Positions 1 through 5,770 are shown, numbered from the stretch's first letter. The stretch: DNA of 6,076 nt from an uncultured Oligoflexia bacterium (GCA_950060715.1 CATLVA010000106.1:1-6076), one strand, 5' to 3'. Numbers and translations: made by a program. Notes: generated from the sequence alone by a model not told the origin.

Positions 1-697
1 TTGTATAAGAATATTCATACTTTCTTGTATACTTTCGATCTAGTATTATAGTTGCGTTTATGTTCGCACCTTTTTCCAGTAATAATCTGACAACTGCCGG
101 CTGATTGTTAATAATAGCGAAGTGTAAAGGCATCATTTTGGCCAAAGCTCTTCCTTCACATAAGCTATTTGGATTTGCCCCCTCTGCTAAAATATAGTTT
201 AAAACTTCTGTGTTTCCTGTTTCAACTGCTGTTGAGAAAATTGAGTTGCTCGAACAGAACTCATCAATATGATATTCTCCAGTATGAATAACGACTCTAT
301 TTGTAGGATATGTTGCTTGGTAATTATAATTTGTAAGTAACTCCATCACGCTTGTCGAGTCATCTTTCATCGCAAAATTGATTAAAGTTTTTGTTATTTC
401 AGCCCCACTTTCCAGAAGTATATTTTTTATTTCTTCGTTATTAACTTTAACTGCTTCGGTTAAAGGTAGGAAATGAGCTCTTTCGTCCTCGTTGTAAAAT
501 TTATTTATATTTGCACCCAAGTCTATTAGGCTAACAACTTTATCAATATTTTCATCACGAATAGCCTTGATAAGTCCCATATTACAAGCCATTTGATTTC
601 TGCAATCCCAATATCTATCTTTTAGATTCAAAATCCCTGTTCTGGCCTCTGCATGGAGTGCGGATAAAATTAATAAAAATATAAAAGTTACTCTCAT
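1..697 (-). CDS. Secreted ankyrin-repeat protein (C-terminus beyond left edge)
   Basis: I translated this from the reverse strand: 232 codons are open from ATG at 697 to the window edge, with no stop. Residues 1-18 form a Sec signal peptide (MRVTFIF, then a hydrophobic core, then small residues ALHAEA), so the mature protein should be periplasmic or secreted. Ankyrin-type helix pairs with the usual 'LL..GA(N/D)(I/P)N' ends lie at about residues 40-66 (LIDLGANIN), 78-102 (LLESGAEI), 104-125 (degenerate), 153-178 (ILAEGANPN) and 189-214 (MPLHFAI, LLLEKGANIN). Ankyrin repeats bind proteins, but the partner is unknown. Four cysteines (32, 38, 148, 180) could form disulfides after export. The start is supported by AAGGAGT at 701-707, four bases upstream of the ATG. 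No gene lies between it and the insertion sequence. The ankyrin call is firm; the role is unknown. Confidence 0.88.
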   Translation of the reverse strand, partial: MRVTFIFLLILSALHAEARTGILNLKDRYWDCRNQMACNMGLIKAIRDENIDKVVSLIDLGANINKFYNEDERAHFLPLTEAVKVNNEEIKNILLESGAEITKTLINFAMKDDSTSVMELLTNYNYQATYPTNRVVIHTGEYHIDEFCSSNSIFSTAVETGNTEVLNYILAEGANPNSLCEGRALAKMMPLHFAIINNQPAVVRLLLEKGANINATIILDRKYTRKYEYSYT

Positions 698-739
698 ATT
701 ACTCCTTACTCATAAACTAAATGTTTCAAATTTATATAT

Positions 740-768
740 TGTTCAGATTTTCCCACTTTTAATGAACA
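740..768. repeat. Inverted repeat upstream of the ankyrin gene
   Basis: TGTTCA at 740-745 and its exact complement TGAACA at 763-768 are separated by 17 bases, about 45-70 bases upstream of the ankyrin ATG. The spacing gives half-site centres 23 bases apart, roughly two helical turns, which would suit a dimeric repressor or activator. No convincing -35/-10 pair was found here; the best -10-like string on the minus strand is TATAAA just downstream. A 6-bp dyad can occur by chance in AT-rich DNA. Confidence 0.25.
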
Positions 769-794
769 GGTGAAATGAGTATTGTAATCCTTGC

Positions 795-813
795 AGTGGG
801 TGTCCACTTTTTT
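795..813 (+). terminator. Weak terminator-like hairpin outside the IS left end
   Basis: AGTGG (795-799), loop GTGT and CCACT (804-808) form a perfect 5-bp stem whose last T begins a run of six T (808-813) on the plus strand. The shape is that of a short intrinsic terminator, but no plus-strand gene in the window leads into it. It could be the remnant of a gene tail or another mobile-element end split by the insertion. The short stem makes function doubtful. Confidence 0.25.
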
Positions 814-823
814 GACAGTCAGT

Positions 824-836
824 GCCTCTGTAACAT
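824..836 (+). repeat. Putative left terminal inverted repeat of the IS
   Basis: GCCTCTGTAACAT lies 14 bases beyond the transposase stop and agrees with the inverted right end at 10 of 13 positions. Similarity decays further inward. The placement immediately past the stop codon is usual for compact insertion sequences. Confidence 0.5.
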
Positions 837-850
837 TTTAGATTAAGTCA

Positions 851-2119
851 TTAAAATTCCATTGAAACATATTTCGAATTTAAGAATCCACAAACTTGAA
901 GTATTTTCAGCTTAAAGTACGCCATATTTCTATATCCATAACCTCTCTTCTTTAACGTCTTAATTACGTTATTCTGACCTTCAGACAGTGAGCTTGAGAC
1001 TCTATAATAAAAGTAGTTTTTAAATGTGCTCCATCCCTTATCAAACTTATCCCACCATTTATTTAATTCAAAAAAGTATTTGCACTGACGAATCCATTCT
1101 CCAAGCTGAACAAACTTCTCCCGAGCTTCATATTCATCTCTAGAGTCATACAGCTGGTGCATCCCTTCTTTTATAAGTTCTAAGTACACAAAGTCCTGAT
1201 TCTCCTTCATTAGAGTATTTATATGTCGGTTATCAGTCTTGCTTCGCCTCTCAGACTTTGTCACAAAAAGCCGTTTAAACTTACCTCTAGAAAGTCTTTT
1301 AGTTTCACCACGACATATATGTTCATGAAGCCATTTTCTATCTGTGTCCACTGCTTCATTAAAGTTCTGCATTACATGAAACCTATCCCACACAACTGTT
1401 GCCATCGGACAATGTTCATTTACACTTGCTTTATAACTATCATGTTGGTCTATTGCGACCACATCAATATCCTTACAACGATCTTCTCCAATAGCTTTAA
1501 AAAACTCATCCAAAGCTTCTTTCTTGCGAGATTCTGAAACCCAAATAACTCTTCTCGTATCCAAATCACACACAATTGTGAAAAATCTGTTATCTCTGGA
1601 TTCTTTGGAGTGATACTTTTTCTTCCTAGCATAGACTTCATCAACTGATATTCTTGTAACTTTAGGTATCTTATAGTGCTGAAACATTCTTTTAAGCCGA
1701 TTGAAATCGAGTCTATGCATGGTCATCTTGTTAATTCCTACAAGCTCTCCAACCCGAGATACGGCACTAATCTCACACATTCTTCCAAGCCACCACACAT
1801 ATTCACGAGTTAAGTGAGGAGTCTCAGGAGCTATAAATTCTAAATGTTCAGCTCGGATCTTTTTACACTTATCACAGTATCCTTTACGCCTTTTTAGATG
1901 AATGAATGTCTTATATTGAAAAATTGGCATGGTTTGAATTTTTTGGCGATAGTAACCAGTGATATGAGAAAAAGGAGATTTGCATCTATGGCAACAGGAT
2001 TCTTTATCTGCGTAGTGGTGTTCAACGAAAAGATCTATATAGCCCTTATCAAGCCATTCATCCATTCGTTTTGAATAAAATCCATTAATTGCTTTTAAGA
2101 GAAATTTTGGTAATCTCAT
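851..2119 (-). CDS. ISL3-family (IS204/IS1001/IS1096/IS1165) transposase
   Basis: This is a 422-aa cut-and-paste DDE transposase that excises and reinserts its element. Domains in order: a Cys zinc-binding finger made of C43-x2-C46 and C82-x2-C85 (residues 40-90); a helix-turn-helix at about 115-145 (SAVSRVGELVGINKMTMHRL) for binding the ends; then the RNase H-like catalytic core. D160 (in RISVDEVYARK), D224 (in VVAIDQHDSYK) and E380 (in SSSLSEGQNNVIKTLK) are the likely DDE triad. The motif WDRFHVMQNFNEAVD (244-258) and the C-terminal KKRGYGYRN (390-398) are family hallmarks. The reading frame is uninterrupted and full length for the family, so the enzyme may still be active. The start has AAGGAAGG at 2126-2133, six bases upstream. 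Other open frames inside this gene are shadows. Confidence 0.95.
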   Translation of the reverse strand: MRLPKFLLKAINGFYSKRMDEWLDKGYIDLFVEHHYADKESCCHRCKSPFSHITGYYRQKIQTMPIFQYKTFIHLKRRKGYCDKCKKIRAEHLEFIAPETPHLTREYVWWLGRMCEISAVSRVGELVGINKMTMHRLDFNRLKRMFQHYKIPKVTRISVDEVYARKKKYHSKESRDNRFFTIVCDLDTRRVIWVSESRKKEALDEFFKAIGEDRCKDIDVVAIDQHDSYKASVNEHCPMATVVWDRFHVMQNFNEAVDTDRKWLHEHICRGETKRLSRGKFKRLFVTKSERRSKTDNRHINTLMKENQDFVYLELIKEGMHQLYDSRDEYEAREKFVQLGEWIRQCKYFFELNKWWDKFDKGWSTFKNYFYYRVSSSLSEGQNNVIKTLKKRGYGYRNMAYFKLKILQVCGFLNSKYVSMEF

Positions 2120-2165
2120 TACTGGCCTTCCTTTGCTTTAAATAATTAAAATTGTGGTTAATTTT

Positions 2166-2193
2166 ATTTTACTTAAAACAAGTACAAGGCCAA
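2166..2193 (-). promoter_or_regulatory. Possible transposase promoter
   Basis: On the minus strand, TTGGCC (2188-2193) and TAAAAT (2166-2171) are 16 bases apart, giving a predicted transcript start near 2159, about 40 bases before the transposase ATG and inside the element. The -10 matches five of six consensus bases and the -35 three of six. The surrounding DNA is very A/T-rich, so alternative -10 strings exist. Confidence 0.3.
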
Positions 2194-2230
2194 CTTTTTT
2201 AATCAACAACCTTTTTTGTTAAAGATCCCG

Positions 2231-2243
2231 ATTTTGAAGAGGC
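2231..2243 (-). repeat. Right terminal inverted repeat of the IS
   Basis: Read inward on the minus strand this is GCCTCTTCAAAAT, continuing CGGGATC. It lies on the transposase start side, 112 bases upstream of the ATG. The GCCTCTTCAAAATCGGG string resembles typical ISL3 termini and is the better defined of the two ends. Confidence 0.65.
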
Positions 2244-2357
2244 GAACAAAACCGCACAAATAGATGGCATTTTTTAGAATAAAATGGATGCCAGGTTTTA
2301 ATATTTCAGTCAAGTCAGTTAATAAGGTTCTGAAATTAGATTGTACAGTAACTCAGA

Positions 2358-2386
2358 TTGAGCAATATACGACTTTAATATATAAT
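2358..2386 (+). promoter_or_regulatory. Sigma70-type promoter of the lipoprotein gene
   Basis: TTGAGC (2358-2363) and a perfect TATAAT (2381-2386) are separated by exactly 17 bases, the optimal arrangement for the housekeeping sigma factor. Transcription is predicted to start near 2393, leaving a leader of about 16 bases that carries the ribosome binding site GAGGTG (2401-2406). The promoter lies 115 bases outside the IS right end and does not depend on the element. The 2244-2357 stretch between them holds no gene that I can support. Confidence 0.7.
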
Positions 2387-2408
2387 CAGAACATAATGGT
2401 GAGGTGTT

Positions 2409-3539
2409 ATGTTAGCGGATTCAAAATTGGAGAAAATCTGTTTGAAATTTCTTTTAATACTGACTTTAATTGGTTGTACTAACTCTCAAATAAAAGTCGC
2501 AGGAGAAGTTTCATCTTCTGGGCAAAACGACAATGTAGGTGAACAAGAACAAAATGATGATACCGAGTTTCTAATGGCAAATTCAAGTTTTGACTCTCAA
2601 GATTTGATAGTGACGAATGTATCATCAGAGGTAAGAGCAATTGCTTTATCTCATGACAAACAATACATCTACACATGTGCTTTGAATGGAATAAAAGAAA
2701 TTTACGCATACGATAGAGGCAATGGAGCGTTGAAATATACCTACAGCTACAGTGCAAGCAATAGGTTCTGTAAATCCATTGACGTACATTCCTCGGGTAC
2801 TGTTTATTTTTCTCTATCCGACTCAGATGAAATCGGAGTTGCTAGCTCAGACTTAAGTACGGTTTCGATTCTCTCTTTAGAGAGTATTGTCGGATTAACG
2901 GATACTGGAAACAATGACCTCGATGCTCAACAAGTTTTTGTCTTTGAAAATTATTTGTATCTTGCAAGTGATAAATTGGGGCGAATTTACAGGTTGAATC
3001 TAAACAGCTCGAATGGTGCTATCTTGAGTTTAGATACCACTTGGGGAACAGCTGGATACGTTCAATTAAAAGATGATTTGGGCAATAATATAGATTCATC
3101 TGATGAATTACTAAGTATGGTTTATGACAGCGAAAGAAGTTCGCTCTTTGCTGTTTTGGAAGGAGTTGATGTTGTTATAAAAATTGAAAATCAAGGAAGT
3201 ACTCAAAGTTTCGATGTTATGGATATTCCCGCAGGGGCAGCACCTCATGATATCGAAATCTTAGATGAATATTTTCTAGTTACTTATGGAGCAAGCGATG
3301 GAAGTCAGAACAAACCAGTTGGTATAGGAGTGTTTAATCGTTCAGATTTATCTTATAAGACAACATTAAAAGATATAAATAACCAGTTAAGAAATGCTCA
3401 GGGGATAGTTGTTGATGAGGAGGATCGAGAGTTTTATGTAGTAGACGGTTTTTATGGTGCACCAAATGATATTTCCCTTCCTAGAGTTAGTGATTCAGGA
3501 AATCAAAATATTATTTTAAAATTTACTTATAATCAGTAA
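2409..3539 (+). CDS. Outer-membrane lipoprotein with predicted beta-propeller fold
   Basis: This 376-aa protein begins with a charged stretch, then a hydrophobic segment ending in the lipobox LIGC, so Cys23 should be lipidated. Thr24 at +2 favours sorting to the outer membrane. Residues 24-60 are a polar linker rich in Ser, Asn, Gln, Asp and Glu. From about 70 on, six blade-like repeats follow (about 72-110, 118-158, 170-210, 230-268, 275-318, 326-374). They show the propeller rhythm of a turn such as 'SHDKQYIYTCALNG' or 'VDEEDREFYVVDGF' followed by strands 'I.aYD' or 'IYRLNL'. This resembles YncE/NHL/SMP-30-type propellers, but no catalytic signature is visible, so binding or a surface scaffold is as likely as enzyme activity. 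The start is fixed by GAGGTG at 2401-2406 and by the signal peptide. The gene converges on the hydrolase gene with a 3-base gap. Confidence 0.8.
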   Translation: MLADSKLEKICLKFLLILTLIGCTNSQIKVAGEVSSSGQNDNVGEQEQNDDTEFLMANSSFDSQDLIVTNVSSEVRAIALSHDKQYIYTCALNGIKEIYAYDRGNGALKYTYSYSASNRFCKSIDVHSSGTVYFSLSDSDEIGVASSDLSTVSILSLESIVGLTDTGNNDLDAQQVFVFENYLYLASDKLGRIYRLNLNSSNGAILSLDTTWGTAGYVQLKDDLGNNIDSSDELLSMVYDSERSSLFAVLEGVDVVIKIENQGSTQSFDVMDIPAGAAPHDIEILDEYFLVTYGASDGSQNKPVGIGVFNRSDLSYKTTLKDINNQLRNAQGIVVDEEDREFYVVDGFYGAPNDISLPRVSDSGNQNIILKFTYNQ

Positions 3540-3542
3540 ATC

Positions 3543-5042
3543 TTAACAGCCTTCAAACTTACCTGGAATTTGAATAAACATCATACTGTGTGCTGGTAGA
3601 TTGAACTCATTTTCTAATTGGCTCTGCCAACTAGTACCCATAACTTCAGTTGGTTCAAGAACAGGTTTACCATTAAATAATATTTCCTGACTATAAAGAC
3701 CATTTTTCGGGGAAAGAACGTCAAAGTACTTTTCTCCTTCAAATCCTTCCAGGGTAAAGTCTTGTTTCTCATTTGTGAGATTGAGAGCAAGCAGTACAGC
3801 TCCATTACCGAAGCGTGAGCAATGAGAGTAAAAGCGAAGAGGTGATTCTTCGTTATCAAAATTAACTTTCAACACATTTTGTCCCATGTATTTTTTCCAA
3901 AGAAGACTAGCGTAGTAATCTGGTCTCGGTGATCCATCAGTATTGAGAAGAGCATAGTCTGCTCCAACCAGATTTTGTCTGATGACCACCTTATGATCGA
4001 GTTTGGCGAGCTGTCCTAGTTGATCAAGCCACCAAAGTGCATTGATGTATTGGTCAGAAACGCCGGGCTCTCCTCCGCATTGAGCCGAACCGGTTTCACC
4101 CAGCCAGAGCTCACTTTTAGGAGCATATTTGTCTCGTGTTTGTTTTAGCTCCTTCGCCCAAATACTAACTTCATCTAAATACTTTGGGGTGATGAGATCA
4201 TCCTTATCCATTCTTCTGATAGCAACCGGACAACGAAATGATTGGGTAGGGTAGTAATGCCAAGTAATAATATCTAATTCGTTTTTTAATTCAGGGATTA
4301 AGTTTTCTATCGAGCCAAAGTAGAACCCAAGTGGTTCACCGATAACTGGCCAAAAAGCTGAAGCCGGACCCGCAAGTCTTGAGTTTAGGTGGTATGAAGA
4401 GATGAGCTTCTTAGCCTGTAAGTAGTTTTTAGCATACTCATTTTCTGTCGGTTGAAAATCTCTTCCAAAAACCGCCCAGTACGCAAAGACCTCATTTCCT
4501 AATTCAAATCTCCAGTTGAAGTTGTTCACTTTTAGAAAAGCAAGGAGCTCATCCAGGTTATCAGTATTCCATTTATTCTCTCTCCAAGTAGGAGGACCAT
4601 GATTCAGAGTAAAAAATATCCTGAGTCCAGTTTTTTTTGAAAACTCATTAACCTCAAACAATTTTTTCGCGGTAAACTCTGAATCAAATTTTTTAGGTTT
4701 TTTATTTCCCTGGATATTATAATAAACCGCATCTGCCTCTGAACCACCTATTCTAAGGTAGGCTGGTACAAGAAGCTTAGCTCGTTCAATAAGAGTGTTA
4801 TTAGAAAGATCTAGTTCAGGAAGTTTATTTTTGCCACGACCGCCAATCATCTCTCCCTCTTTATCCCAAAAAAAACTGCCGACCACTTGAGCTGTATCAA
4901 GAGAGACTGATAGAAACTCTTCATGAACATATGAAATTCTTTGCTTGGTATTAATCTCAATTGTTGGGGAAGTATAATTTCTAGGCCAATAAAAAGCGAT
5001 GGAACAAATAAGTACGATCGTGAGGAGAATTGTTTTTTTCAT
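3543..5042 (-). CDS. GH79 heparanase-like endo-beta-glucuronidase, exported
   Basis: This 499-aa retaining glycoside hydrolase is predicted to cleave glucuronic-acid bonds in heparan sulfate-like or other uronic-acid polymers outside the cytoplasm. Residues 4-19 are a hydrophobic export segment with no clear cleavage site and no lipobox, so it may stay anchored. The TIM barrel carries FLSVSLD (43-49), PAYLRIGG (93-100), the acid/base E184 in FELGNE, TWHYY (260-264) and the nucleophile E316 in LWLGETGSA. A C-terminal beta domain ends in FNLPAHSMMF. By recall, human heparanase has FLSVTID, PAYLRFGG, LGNE (E225), TWHHY and VWLGETSSA (E343) in the same order. The human 110-157 linker is absent, as in single-chain bacterial members. 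An upstream in-frame TTG at 5087 would give 514 aa, but it lies inside a terminator; ATG 5042 starts MKKTILL and is preferred. Other GH79 activities, such as exo-glucuronidase or hyaluronidase, cannot be excluded. Confidence 0.88.
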   Translation of the reverse strand: MKKTILLTIVLICSIAFYWPRNYTSPTIEINTKQRISYVHEEFLSVSLDTAQVVGSFFWDKEGEMIGGRGKNKLPELDLSNNTLIERAKLLVPAYLRIGGSEADAVYYNIQGNKKPKKFDSEFTAKKLFEVNEFSKKTGLRIFFTLNHGPPTWRENKWNTDNLDELLAFLKVNNFNWRFELGNEVFAYWAVFGRDFQPTENEYAKNYLQAKKLISSYHLNSRLAGPASAFWPVIGEPLGFYFGSIENLIPELKNELDIITWHYYPTQSFRCPVAIRRMDKDDLITPKYLDEVSIWAKELKQTRDKYAPKSELWLGETGSAQCGGEPGVSDQYINALWWLDQLGQLAKLDHKVVIRQNLVGADYALLNTDGSPRPDYYASLLWKKYMGQNVLKVNFDNEESPLRFYSHCSRFGNGAVLLALNLTNEKQDFTLEGFEGEKYFDVLSPKNGLYSQEILFNGKPVLEPTEVMGTSWQSQLENEFNLPAHSMMFIQIPGKFEGC

Positions 5043-5048
5043 GCTTGG

Positions 5049-5077
5049 AGTATAGGTAAAAAAAAGCCCCCTGTCTC
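5049..5077 (-). promoter_or_regulatory. Promoter of the hydrolase gene, overlapping a terminator
   Basis: On the minus strand, GAGACA (5072-5077) and TATACT (5049-5054) are separated by 17 bases. The -10 matches five of six consensus bases and the -35 four of six. Counting from the -10, position +1 falls on 5042, the A of the hydrolase ATG. The -35 lies in the loop and descending stem of the upstream terminator, and its T-tract is in the spacer. No Shine-Dalgarno sequence precedes this ATG (the upstream bases read ACTCCAAGC), consistent with a leaderless mRNA. Confidence 0.5.
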
Positions 5078-5085
5078 CAGGAGGC
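5058..5085 (-). terminator. Rho-independent terminator of the 114-aa gene
   Basis: Read on the minus strand: GCCTCCTG (5085-5078), loop GAGA, CAGGGGGC (5073-5066), then eight T (5065-5058). The stem is 8 bp with one G-U wobble that pairs only in the minus-strand transcript, which sets the direction. It begins 26 bases past the stop of the 114-aa gene and ends 15 bases before the hydrolase ATG, so it should uncouple the two genes. Confidence 0.9.
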
Positions 5086-5111
5086 AAAACGTTTAAAATA
5101 GGAAACTCTCG

Positions 5112-5456
5112 CTAGGCTATAGATCGCATTTCAAAATTTGCTTCTAGAGCATCAAGAGTTGCTTGAAATTCAGATAATGTTGGTAAGTTTCCAAAGTGAG
5201 TATTCTCAAACGAGTTCATCCCAATAAAGTCAAAAACTTCTATTTTAGATGAGCTTTCACTTTCTTTTTTGAAACATCTCCATTTTGTGTCACCGGTTTT
5301 TTGAAAATTAGTAAGGACACTTTTTACTAACTCTTCCCTTGTTTTAACTCCAATACTCATCACTCTTCCTTTAGTGTCGAGTTCAAGATACCAAACCTTG
5401 TAGTCTTGGGTTTTTTCCGGGTGCTTGTTGGGTTCTACACAAACTGCTAAATACAT
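5112..5456 (-). CDS. Conserved-looking small protein of unknown function
   Basis: I do not recognise this 114-aa protein. It has no signal peptide or membrane segment, so it should be cytoplasmic. The N-terminal half alternates strands (MYLAVCVEP, YKVWYLELDTKGRVMSIGV) with a helix at about 39-52 (TREELVKSVLTNFQ). A Lys/Glu/Ser-rich stretch (61-71) leads to IEVFDFIGM, and the C-terminus is a helix (93-110, TLSEFQATLDALEANFEM). The beta-beta-alpha opening suggests a small alpha/beta domain, with no catalytic motif. It is a real gene: AAGGAGG at 5462-5468 lies five bases before the ATG, and a strong terminator follows the stop. Its upstream region contains overlapping dyads that could control it. 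It is divergent from murJ. Two cysteines (6, 61) are present. Confidence 0.75.
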   Translation of the reverse strand: MYLAVCVEPNKHPEKTQDYKVWYLELDTKGRVMSIGVKTREELVKSVLTNFQKTGDTKWRCFKKESESSSKIEVFDFIGMNSFENTHFGNLPTLSEFQATLDALEANFEMRSIA

Positions 5457-5482
5457 ATGTGCCTCCTTGCCTCAAATTTTAG

Positions 5483-5536
5483 ATAGGTCCTTAGCTCGTC
5501 CCTAAGCTATACCTGCAGCGGACCTATGTAACCGCT
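5483..5536 (-). promoter_or_regulatory. Overlapping dyads upstream of the small gene
   Basis: Dyad A pairs ATAGGTCC (5483-5490) with GGACCTAT (5520-5527), enclosing a smaller stem TAGCT/AGCTA (5492-5496 and 5505-5509). Dyad B pairs AGCGG (5517-5521) with CCGCT (5532-5536). A and B share bases 5520-5521, and B's loop contains the rest of A's arm, so they are mutually exclusive. In a minus-strand transcript B forms first and A would lie 14 bases upstream of the ribosome binding site. Alternatively, a weak promoter (TAGGGA 5499-5504, TAAAAT 5476-5481, 17 bases apart) starts downstream of the dyads, which would then be operators in DNA. Confidence 0.4.
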
Positions 5537-5638
5537 TCCTGCTCAGTCATCATATCCACGTTCTAGAGGGGCTGCACGAACTTTTCCCTAACAGTTTCTG
5601 GCCTATGATTAAGAGAATGTCAGAACTAAAAGGCTCAA

Positions 5639-5668
5639 TTTGCCCCCACGTGTAACATGTTGGGCAAA
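5639..5668. repeat. Hairpin with TTTGCCC/GGGCAAA arms
   Basis: Perfect 7-bp outer arms TTTGCCC (5639-5645) and GGGCAAA (5662-5668) enclose a second stem ACGTG (5648-5652) and CATGT (5656-5660), with one G-T wobble and a TAA loop. No T-run follows on either strand, so it does not look like an intrinsic terminator. It is more likely an operator or part of a structured RNA leader upstream of murJ. Confidence 0.55.
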
Positions 5669-5698
5669 CCACTTGATATTGCTAACTTCCCTGTGGGT

Positions 5699-5732
5699 GG
5701 GGTAATGGGGTGTTTTGCCCCGATATTGCCCC
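5699..5732 (+). repeat. Strong GGGG/CCCC hairpin upstream of murJ
   Basis: Outer stem GGGGTAAT (5699-5706) pairs with ATTGCCCC (5725-5732) through one G-U wobble. Inner stem GGGG (5707-5710) pairs with CCCC (5718-5721) around loop TGTTTTG, with a three-base bulge GAT. Twelve pairs, eight of them G-C, make it very stable. It ends 55 bases before the murJ ATG and is not followed by a T-tract, so termination is unlikely. Confidence 0.55.
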
Positions 5733-5770
5733 TACGCTTTGTTTCAATAGTGTTTTAGGTCAGTATTGAG

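Larger units (their letters stand above)
824..2243 (-). mobile_element. ISL3-family insertion sequence, about 1.42 kb
   Basis: A single intact ISL3-type transposase gene lies between two imperfect inverted ends. The right end, read inward from 2243, is GCCTCTTCAAAATCGGGATC, which resembles the GGCTCTT-type ends I recall for this family. The left end, read inward from 824, is GCCTCTGTAACAT and matches it at 10 of the first 13 positions, including the outermost six. A length of about 1.42 kb is normal for the family, which usually makes 8-bp target duplications. Here the flanks (CAGTCAGT on the left, GAACAAAA on the right) do not match, so the element is old, has recombined, or the left boundary is slightly wrong. 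It separates the ankyrin gene from the lipoprotein promoter without breaking a recognisable gene. Confidence 0.7.

Noticed and set aside
1223..1537. Plus-strand open frame of 104 codons inside the transposase gene
   Set aside because: It is the antisense shadow of the well-supported transposase and has no family features.
2264..2482. Plus-strand open frame of 72 codons before the lipoprotein gene
   Set aside because: No ribosome binding site, no recognisable protein features, it runs across the promoter and 74 bases into the lipoprotein gene in another frame.
5043..5087. Fifteen-codon N-terminal extension of the hydrolase from TTG 5087
   Set aside because: The extension is encoded by the terminator hairpin and T-tract of the upstream gene. 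The internal Met gives a proper export signal.
5500..5620. Possible small RNA gene (6S, 4.5S SRP, RNase P or tmRNA) on the minus strand
   Set aside because: None of the conserved strings of those RNAs could be found; only local dyads are visible.
5605..5655. Sixteen-codon plus-strand frame (possible leader peptide), stop codon in the loop of the 5639-5668 hairpin
   Set aside because: No Shine-Dalgarno sequence before the ATG, no run of regulatory codons and no attenuator-type T-tract after the hairpin.
5662..5671. GGGCAAACCA resembles the signature opening of the c-di-GMP-I (GEMM) riboswitch
   Set aside because: The following bases lack the GNRA-capped stem, the GGGACGCAAAGCC string and the second stem expected in that class, and the string is part of a simple hairpin arm.
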